The position numbers were made by a program, and so were the translations under genes. From Calliphora vicina (lineage: Eukaryota > Arthropoda > Insecta > Diptera > Calliphoridae), in assembly GCF_958450345.1 (NCBI RefSeq), contig NC_088782.1, positions 39,918,501 through 39,982,500 of the forward strand: a DNA stretch of 64,000 bases, read 5' to 3'. The notes under the pieces were generated by a model. The model searched no databases. It had not been told where the DNA came from and saw only the letters and a list, made by a program, of their open reading frames with translations. Shown in pieces: positions 56,230 through 64,000 of the stretch (position 1 is the stretch's first letter; each line of letters opens with the position of its first letter).

Positions 56230-56480
56230 CAGAAATAAGATTCATAAATATCTGACTTATACAGGTATCCGCACAAATTTTGTCAAAAATAAGTTTTATA
56301 TAAAACACATAAAAATTCTGTGTGTGCCTCCGACAATAACTTTAACGTTTATCGAAATACAATTCAAACAAAATTAGTTTTATATAGACTAATTCATGCG
56401 ATCGGTTCGTTTTTTTTAATTTTCTCAGTGTAGGGTATCATAAGGTCGGGCTTGACCTACTATACTTTCTTTGTTGTTAT
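56230..56480 (-). mobile_element. G-type DINE-like fragment, copy G5
   Basis: The reverse complement preserves the G-type 5' end: plus text CTCAGTGTAGGGTATCATAA, GGTCGGGCTTGACCTACTAT and ACTTTCTTTGTTGTT, preceded by diverged internal text (TTCTGTGTGTGCCTCCGACA). More diverged than G1-G4, hence older. Confidence 0.6.
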
Positions 56481-56899
56481 AATTTACCGAAAATGTTCCT
56501 GGAAATTTTCTAGCAAACTTATCGTTGTCATGAAAATTTTAAAATAAGAATTTAATTAAATAAAATACAAGAAATATGCTAACGAGTATACGTAGCATTG
56601 GCTTAATGGGCAAACATGCTAAGTCCACTTTTAATGAAAATTGAGATTTTACTTAATACAAAACGATCAAATAAATAAAAATACACTGTTTGCGTAAAGA
56701 AAGTTACATCTTAAGGAAATATTTTATCGAAAACGGTGCTCATTTGCCTTTTGAGAGCAATTTTAGTGACATAGATACTTTTAATCGAACAACAGAGTAA
56801 AATAGATAAAAATAAAGAAAAATGCTATAAGAAAATCAGATATGTCCCAAAAAAAGGATCTATAAGTCTCCAATGCACTTCTTCTAATCACTAATTACA
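56481..56899. other. AT-rich non-coding stretch
   Basis: Nothing recognised. Confidence 0.35.
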
Positions 56900-58075
56900 C
56901 AGGGCGAAAAAATATAAAAAAATTTTGTCCAAATTTTAAATTTTATGGAGAAGTTTTTTTAAAAATTTTGTTTGTTGTTAAATTGTGATTTTTTTTTGAC
57001 GTTTCTCCATATAATTTATGATAAATCTAAATGGTTTAGTCCAATACTCAGTGGTTTTGGTGTTATAATAACAAATTGAAGTGTTATAATAACAAATTGA
57101 AAATAGCAAATTTTTGTGTTTTCAAAAAATCATGAAAAATCTAAAACGGCAGAAATTGTTCAGAGTTATTACTTTAACGCAAAGCCACATGTAATATCAA
57201 CAAAATGAGATATCGCCCATAAAAACCGATGGATTTTTTTTCGAAGTTATTCACAATTAAGTGAATTCGCTTATTTTCAAAAAATTTTACATTTTTGTGT
57301 GATATTCATAAAATTGAGTAGTTAGTTTTCTTTTTTCGATTGATTGAATTTTGAAAGCAGTTTTCCCATACTATGCACAAATTTTCACATATATATTGTG
57401 TTTCAATCGGCTCAGCAGTTTTGGAGTTATAATAACAAATTCAAGCAAAAAATATATTTTTTTATATGAAAATAGCAATATTTTTTGTTTTAAAAAAATC
57501 ATGAAAAATCGAAAACGGCTGAAATTTTTCAGATTTATTACTTTATCGCAAAGTCACATGTAATAGCAAAAAATGAGCTACCGATCATAAAAATCCATTG
57601 ATTCTTTTCGATTTTATTCAGAATTAAGTGAATTCGCTCATTTTCACAAAATTTTACTTTTTTGTATGATATTCATAAAATTGAGCAGTTAAAGTTCTTC
57701 CTTCCATTGATTGAATTTTGAAAACAGTTTCCCCATACTATGCACAAATTTTCACATATATATTGCGTTTCGGCTCAGTAGTTTTGGAGTTATAATAACA
57801 AATTGAAGCAAAAAATATATTTTTTATATGAAAATAGCAATATTTTTTGTTTTAAAAAAATCATGAAAAATCTAAAACTGCTGAAATGGTTCAGATTTAT
57901 TACTTTATCGCAAAGCCACATGTAATAGCAATAAAATTAGATACTGATCATAAAAAGCGATGCATCCTTTTCGACTTTATTCACAATTAAGTGAATTCGC
58001 TCTTTTTAACAAAATTGTACTTTTAGTGTAAATTTTACATGTGTTTTGTTTTTTTTTACAATAATATTTAAAACC
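56900..58075 (-). repeat. Fold-back-like element P4, one arm
   Basis: The left end is degraded (GGGCGAAAAAAT, then TTTTGTCCAAATTTTAAATT, TTATGGAGAAG, ACGTTTCTCCATATAATTTA), then a minus-oriented array to about 58,020 of roughly 2.5 units, and the inner boundary GTACTTTTAGTGTAAATTTT, ACATGTGTTTTGTTTT shared with P3. The ORF at 57,351-57,563 is a repeat by-product. Confidence 0.7.
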
Positions 58076-59277
58076 AAGGATTTTAGTACTTTTTTTTGTC
58101 TCTTTTGTAAAATTTGTGAAAAGGTAGTTGGCACTTTTTCATACTAAGCAAACGATATATATTATATCTTATACAATTTCAAGGATGTATGTTTATGACT
58201 TTTTAATTCTCTTTGAAAATCTTTTTTTATTTTTCAACTCTTACATAAATAAACATATGTATGTATATTGTATGTGTATTAAACATATGAATAATTTCCT
58301 TTTTTTGTCTGATACTTTTATCTAAAGTTCATAAAATTCTTAGAAAATATAATAATCTATTTTTTGCCTTTTAATTCCTTTTTCAAATGTTTAAAACATT
58401 CCACATACATACTACATATGTACATATATAATTTTTCTTCTTGAGAAATTATTGTTTTTTTGTGTTTATTTATTTTGTTTCATGAATTCCCAGGTGGAAG
58501 GTGCACAAAAAAAAATAAACAAGTGGCAAAGCAACAAAATGTTTGCCAAGACAATAATTCTTTAACTAAAAGACCAATAAAATAATATGACAACAGGGAG
58601 AAAGAAACAAGCACAGTGGAAAAGGAAACAGCCATAAACATAAAACAACTTTGCAAAAAAAAAAAGAAGAAAAAAAAGGACGAATGAATAAAACAAACAT
58701 TTGCAATTTTCATTTTCCATTTTGTTTTTGTTTTACTGGTGTATTTTTGTGTGTCAACACTTCGTTTATTTCAAGTTGTCCTGCGTGAAATGTTGGGAGT
58801 GTGAGTGTCTCTGCATGTGTGTTTGTTTTAGGCAGGCGACAGTGGTATGAAATTTATTACTTTTTAAGCCGTAACACAGAAGAGCAACAGACAGCAACAA
58901 TTTAAAGTATTAAAATTTATGCAACATTTACTTTAATTTTAAAGGAAAAAAAACTTTAAGCAACATAAAAATGGAAAATAGGAAATACTATAGATTATCG
59001 TATAATATGTGACACATAGTCCAGCAGTTAAGCAAATAGTCAATGTATCCTTGTACCCTTGTTGACAGTTATTTTAACTATTGTCTGATTTCAATTTATA
59101 TATTTTGGGACATTTAACACGTACGTGCTCTTTGTTGTACAGAGAGAAGTCAATTGGTTACTTTGTACATCCCAGGTAATCTACCGGGTAGACAATTTCA
59201 TTTAAGAGTCTCTAAGTAAGCCTATTTTTTAATATTTAATTTGAGATTGTTTCTATTTATTGCTAGTATTCCATTTT
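58076..59277. other. AT-rich non-coding stretch
   Basis: No element or gene recognised. The 77-codon minus ORF at 58,480-58,713 is F/C/S-rich with no motif. Confidence 0.35.
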
Positions 59278-59445
59278 CATACCCATCATCAAAAAAGATA
59301 GGTGGTATAGTGAATTTGTCATTCCGTTTGTAACACATCAAAATATTCATCACAGGCCCAGTATATATTTTCTGGATGCTCATAAGATTCTAAGACGATC
59401 TAGCCATGTCTGTCCGTCTGTCTGTCTTTTGAAAACACAATGGTA
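59278..59445 (-). mobile_element. DINE-like 3' fragment, diverged (T10)
   Basis: Plus text ATACCCATCATCAAAAAAGA, AATTTGTCATTCCGTTTGTA, CACAGGCCCAGTATATATTT and GTCTGTCCGTCTGTCTGTCT corresponds to the 3' part of a T-type element on the minus strand, with a longer GTCY microsatellite but a broken terminal hairpin. Confidence 0.55.
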
Positions 59446-59454
59446 CCCAAACGA

Positions 59455-60941
59455 AAAAAGATAGCTGGCTGAAATTTTATGAAAATGAGCGAATTCACTT
59501 AACTGTGAATAAATTCGAAAAGAATCCTTCGATTCTTATGAGCGATATCTCATTTTGTTGCTATTACATGTGGCTTTGCGACAGAGTAATAAATCTGAAC
59601 AATTTCAGCCGTGTTCGATTTTTCATGATTTTTTTAAAACAAAAAATTTAGATATTTTCACACAAAAAATATATTTTTTGCTTCAATTTGTTATTATAAC
59701 TCAGAAACTACTAAGCCAAATGAAGCGCAATATATATATGAAAATTTATACAATTCAATCAATCGAAAGAAGAACACAAACTACTCAATTTTATGTAAAT
59801 CAATCAAAAAACTAAAATTTTTTGAAAATGAGCGAATTCACTTAATTGTAAATAAATTCGTACACAATCCATCGATTTTTACGATCGATATCTCATTTTG
59901 TTCCCATTACATGTGGCTTTCCGATAACGCAATAAATCTGAACAATTTCTGCTGTTTTCGATTTTTGATGATTTTTTTAAAACAAAAAATTTAGCTATTT
60001 TCACTTAAAAAATATATTTTTTTCTTAAATTTGTTATTATAACTCCGAAACTACTGAGCCGATTTCAACGCAATATATATATGAAAAATTGTACATGGCA
60101 TGGGGAAAATGTTTGCAAAATTCAATCAATGGAAGGAAGAACATTAACTGCTCAATTTTATCTATATCAAACAAAAATTTTGTGAAAATGAGCGAATTCA
60201 TTTAATTGGGAATAAATTCGAAACGCATCCATAGATTTTTATGATCGATATCTGATTTTGTTACTATTATATGTGGCCTTGCGATGAAGCAATAAACCTG
60301 AACTATTTCTGCCGTTTTCGATTTTTCATGATTTTTTTAAAACCAAAAAATTTGCTATTTTCACATAAAAAAAATATATTTTTCTTAAATTTGCTATTAT
60401 AACGCCGAAACTACTGATCCGAATGAAACGCAATATATATGTGAAAAATTGCATTGGGAAAATGTTTTCAAAATTCAATTAATCAAATTCAAATTTTTTG
60501 AAAATGAGCTAATTCACTTAATTGTGAAGAAATTCGAAAAGAATTCATAGCTTTTTATGATCGATATCTAATTCTGTTGCTATTATATGTGGCCTTGCAA
60601 TAAAGCAATAAACCTGAACTATTTCTACCGTTTTCGATTTTTCATGATTTTTTAAAACAAAAAATTTAGCTATTTTCACTTAAAAAATATATTTTTTTCT
60701 TCATTTTTTTATTATAACTCCAAAACTACAGAGCCGATTGAAACGCATTATATAAAGGGATTAAAGCTTATGTAAATTTCAATATTTCGAAGTTTATTTT
60801 AATAAAAACCATTTACAATTTTACTTAAAATTTTTTTTTACAAAAAACCTCTCCATAGAATTTAAAATTTGGACCACATTTGTACTACTGGAACCACAAT
60901 ACATACATCAAAAATGTATTGTTTTGTCGACTTTGTTGCCC
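59455..60941 (+). repeat. Fold-back-like element P5, plus-oriented arm with right TIR
   Basis: Array of about four units (59,470-60,750), then TATAAAGGGATTAAAGCTTA, AAGTTTATTTTAATAAAAAC, CTCTCCATAGAATTTAAAAT, GTACTACTGGAACCACAATA and the terminal GTCGACTTTGTTGCCC (60,941). This is the best preserved end of the family and defines it as the inverse of GGGCAACAAA at 34,745. Confidence 0.75.
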
Positions 60942-61532
60942 TTGTAATCTGTTAATAAGTTTTGTTTAGTATTAAAAATAGACAATATCCATTCAACCAT
61001 CTAAATAATATCCAAGAATTACAAAATAATGGTCACCCTAGTATAAAATACACACAAATATATTTATAAATTTTTGTTTCGTTTAAGGTTGAATTCATCT
61101 CATCAAAAAACAGAATTTATGTTTAGCAATTTATCATAAAGAATATTGGAAGAAGTGCAATGTACTTAGTACGTACATACTTTTCGAAGTTTATTTTAAT
61201 AAAAACCATTTACAATTTTACTTAAAATTTTGTACTACTGGAACCACAATACATACATCAAAAATATATTGTTTTGTCGACTTTGTTGCCCTGTGTAATC
61301 TGTTAATATGTTTTGTTTGGTATTAAAAATAGACAATATCCATTCAACCATCTAAATAATATCCAAGAATTACAAAATAATGGTCACCCTAGTATACAAT
61401 ATACATGAATATATTTATAAATTTTTGTTTCGTTTAAGGGTGAATTCATTTCATCAAAAAACAGAATTTATGTTTAGCAATTTATCATAAAAAATATGGG
61501 AAGAAGTGCAATGTACTTAGTACATACATACT
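60786..61532 (+). repeat. Tandem duplication of about 0.4 kb including a P-element end
   Basis: Copy 1 (60,786-61,181) and copy 2 (61,183-61,532) both run from TTCGAAGTTTATTTTAATAA through the P right end, ATCTGTTAATA, CCATTCAACCATCTAAATAA, TGGTCACCCTAGTAT, and ACAGAATTTATGTTTAGCAA to GTACTTAGTAC. They differ at a few bases, and copy 2 lacks about 45 bp (the CTCTCCATAGAATTT part). Confidence 0.82.
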
Positions 61533-62765
61533 TGTATACACTTATTTGGGTACTGGCATTATTTTCATGTATTTCTGCATAACACATACTACAAAAATTG
61601 CAATTTGGGCAAGATTTTAGTTAGTACAGTTGCCATCAACCACAAACGTATGAAACAAAATGGCAAATTTTAGGATAACTAATAAATAGAAGCGAATATA
61701 TGTCATTGAAGCCATTACTACACTACTTCTGAGTAATACATGTGGTATGTTCTTGCTGCATACTTGGCAGAACTATCAACCAGAGTCTAAAATTCAGGTT
61801 TATAAGTCAAAAAGCTAGGTATTTTTAAAAATATTTTAGCCATTTTTGGAATTTTGTCTAAAATGTTTCCCAGAAAACTTTTTACAATTGCTGTCTATCA
61901 CTTTATTCTACACTTCAAATTAAATTTCTAACAAAAAATATTTCTATTTATCCCCAAAACAACAATTCTAAAAGTTAAAGGTGGCCCTGTCGTGTATTGT
62001 TTTAACCCTCCATAATTTATTTATTCTTATTTCTTATTATTTTTTTTTCATGTCTTTAGTACTCGCGCATCTTGAACCTTTTTTCAACTTTAGCTTGTAC
62101 AAAAATGCAAATAAATCAACATTTAAGTTCAAAAAACACATTATTTTTTCGTGTTCATGTAATTTTAAATTCACTCTGGTGGCTGTGAACCGAAAAATGA
62201 AACAAAAAGTTACAAAAAGTAACAGAAAAGTATGTAACCAAGTGACTGCCATAAATCATCTAAGCAAATTCAAGTTCAACATTTTAGAAAGACAGCATTA
62301 CTTTATTTCTTTTTTTGAAATGAAACTTATTTTAAAACACCTTTGGTAAGGTGACTGAATGAAGTTGATGTTTTGTTACGAAATAATTTTAATATTAAGC
62401 AGTAAAATATAAAGAGTGGAATTTAAAAATAAAGCGAAATTATATTTAGATTTTATGCCCATGTACAATAAAGTCTAAACCTTAAGTTAGCATTAAACAC
62501 AGGTTTTATTACACAGTGCAACACAAAAAAAGAAGAAAACACAAAAAAGACCCGTGTCTCCCAATTTTGCCCAAAGCTCTTTTTTTAAACTTAAAAAAAA
62601 ATTCGAAATAAATTTTTTAAAGCTGCCTAAAAGTATGCTTAAGTTTACAATAATTGAATAGTTTATGGCCCAAAGTACTTAATTCCTTTAGTTTTTTCTT
62701 ACTAACTTATATTGACCTACCTAAACGTGTTTCTTCGAATTTTGAATGGTTGACTTCCTATGGAC
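61533..62765. other. AT-rich non-coding stretch before the satellite
   Basis: A 122-codon ORF at 61,981-62,349 has a hydrophobic start and K/N-rich rest with an overlapping antisense ORF. No motif, repeat support or good start context; I do not call it a gene. Confidence 0.35.
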
Positions 62766-64000
62766 CTATTCTATAGAAAAGTGTCTCATAAAGACACTAT
62801 TCTATAGAAAAGTGTCTCATAAAGACACTATTCTATAGAAAAGTGTCTCATAAAGACACTATTCTATAGAAAAGTGTCTCATAAAGACACTATTCTATAG
62901 AAAAGTGTCTCATAAAGACACTATTCTATAGAAAAGTGTCTCATAAAGACACTATTCTATAGAAAAGTGTCTCATAAAGACACTATTCTATAGAAAAGTG
63001 TCTCATAAAGACACTATTCTATAGAAAAGTGTCTCATAAAGACACTATTCTATAGAAAAGTGTCTCATAAAGACACTATTCTATAGAAAAGTGTCTCATA
63101 AAGACACTATTCTATAGAAAAGTGTCTCATAAAGACACTATTCTATAGAAAAGTGTCTCATAAAGACACTATTCTATAGAAAAGTGTCTCATAAAGACAT
63201 TATTCTATAGAAAAGTGTCTCATAAAGACACTATTCTATAGAAAAGTGTCTCATAAAGACACTATTCTATAGAAAAGTGTCTCATAAAGACACTATTCTA
63301 TAGAAAAGTGTCTCATAAAGACACTATTCTATAGAAAAGTGTCTCATAAAGACACTATTCTATAGAAAAGTGTCTCATAAAGACACTATTCTATAGAAAA
63401 GTGTCTCATAAAGACACTATTCTATAGAAAAGTGTCTCATAAAGACACTATTCTATAGAAAAGTGTCTCATAAAGACACTATTCTATAGAAAAGTGTCTC
63501 ATAAAGACACTATTCTATAGAAAAGTGTCTCATAAAGACACTATTCTATAGAAAAGTGTCTCATAAAGACACTATTCTATAGAAAAGTGTCTCATAAAGA
63601 CACTATTCTATAGAAAAGTGTCTCATAAAGACACTATTCTATAGAAAAGTGTCTCATAAAGACACTATTCTATAGAAAAGTGTCTCATAAAGACACTATT
63701 CTATAGAAAAGTGTCTCATAAAGACACTATTCTATAGAAAAGTGTCTCATAAAGACACTATTCTATAGAAAAGTGTCTCATAAAGACACTATTCTATAGA
63801 AAAGTGTCTCATAAAGACACTATTCTATAGAAAAGTGTCTCATAAAGACACTATTCTATAGAAAAGTGTCTCATAAAGACACTATTCTATAGAAAAGTGT
63901 CTCATAAAGACACTATTCTATAGAAAAGTGTCTCATAAAGACACTATTCTATAGAAAAGTGTCTCATAAAGACACTATTCTATAGAAAAGTGTCTCATAA
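62766..64000. repeat. 31-bp satellite, about 40 copies, palindromic unit, runs off window
   Basis: The unit (31 bp) is CTATTCTATAGAAAAGTGTC plus TCATAAAGACA. Copies are identical by eye except one C-to-T change near 63,200, so the array is strongly homogenised. Each unit is a 26-bp near-perfect palindrome: AGACACT and AGTGTCT flank a core TTCTATAGAA, with a single A/A mismatch pair, separated from the next by CATAA. No spacers or unique sequence occur between units. Left boundary: GACTTCCTATGGAC directly before the first unit. Confidence 0.95.

Noticed and set aside
61981..62349. 122-codon ORF
   Set aside because: K/N/F-rich, no motif, overlapped by an antisense ORF, no splice or start evidence; consistent with chance in AT-rich DNA.
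62766..64000. Regular 31-bp repeat resembling CRISPR repeats
   Set aside because: There are no spacers between units; it is a head-to-tail satellite in eukaryotic DNA.

Overview
The window reads as AT-rich, repeat-packed nuclear DNA of a higher fly. I infer Diptera, most likely a calyptrate (house-fly or blow-fly type), from the mix of DINE-1/mini-me-like elements with a GACR-type microsatellite, mariner, hAT and Jockey-like remnants, and fly-like splice and start contexts. Only one protein-coding locus can be supported: two 5' coding exons of a minus-strand gene at 16,515-15,699. Its next intron runs leftwards into transposon-rich DNA and its later exons are not recognised. Nearly every other ORF longer than 60 codons is a chance ORF inside repeats.

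Left part (1-15.5 kb): the end of a TIR element (1-338), a G-type DINE-like element, a mariner split by a 0.78-kb insertion, a T-type DINE-like element inside a long-armed inverted repeat, a 0.74-kb-class TIR element carrying a perfect 103-bp-arm palindrome and a small MITE, two hAT copies sharing a target site, a decayed mariner, and a 1.6-1.8-kb tandem duplication whose unit starts exactly at a hAT end. Gene part (15.5-17.3 kb): exons and probable 5' leader.

Middle (17.4-34 kb): three-level nesting at 17.4-18.9 kb; a degenerate CCACGCCCAC array; an old 35-bp minisatellite split by three unrelated insertions, including a 2.4-kb Tc1/mariner-superfamily element with both ends; a Tc1-type MITE; a solo LTR interrupted by a G-type element; and a four-level nest at 30.1-33.5 kb.

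Right part (34-64 kb): five copies or arms of a fold-back-like element built from about 366-bp tandem repeats and bounded by GGGCAACAAA ends, one of them holding a tRNA-derived SINE head; a mariner broken by two LINE 3' ends; a Tc3-like transposase remnant; a 0.4-kb tandem duplication; and a terminal 31-bp satellite (about 40 copies, running off the window) whose unit is a 26-bp near-perfect palindrome plus a 5-bp spacer.

I see no rRNA, CRISPR, intact tRNA or intact transposase. The interest lies in the architecture of the repeats (insertion order, shared target sites, palindromic satellite, fold-back arrays). All element names are by visible structure and family knowledge; no database search was possible.
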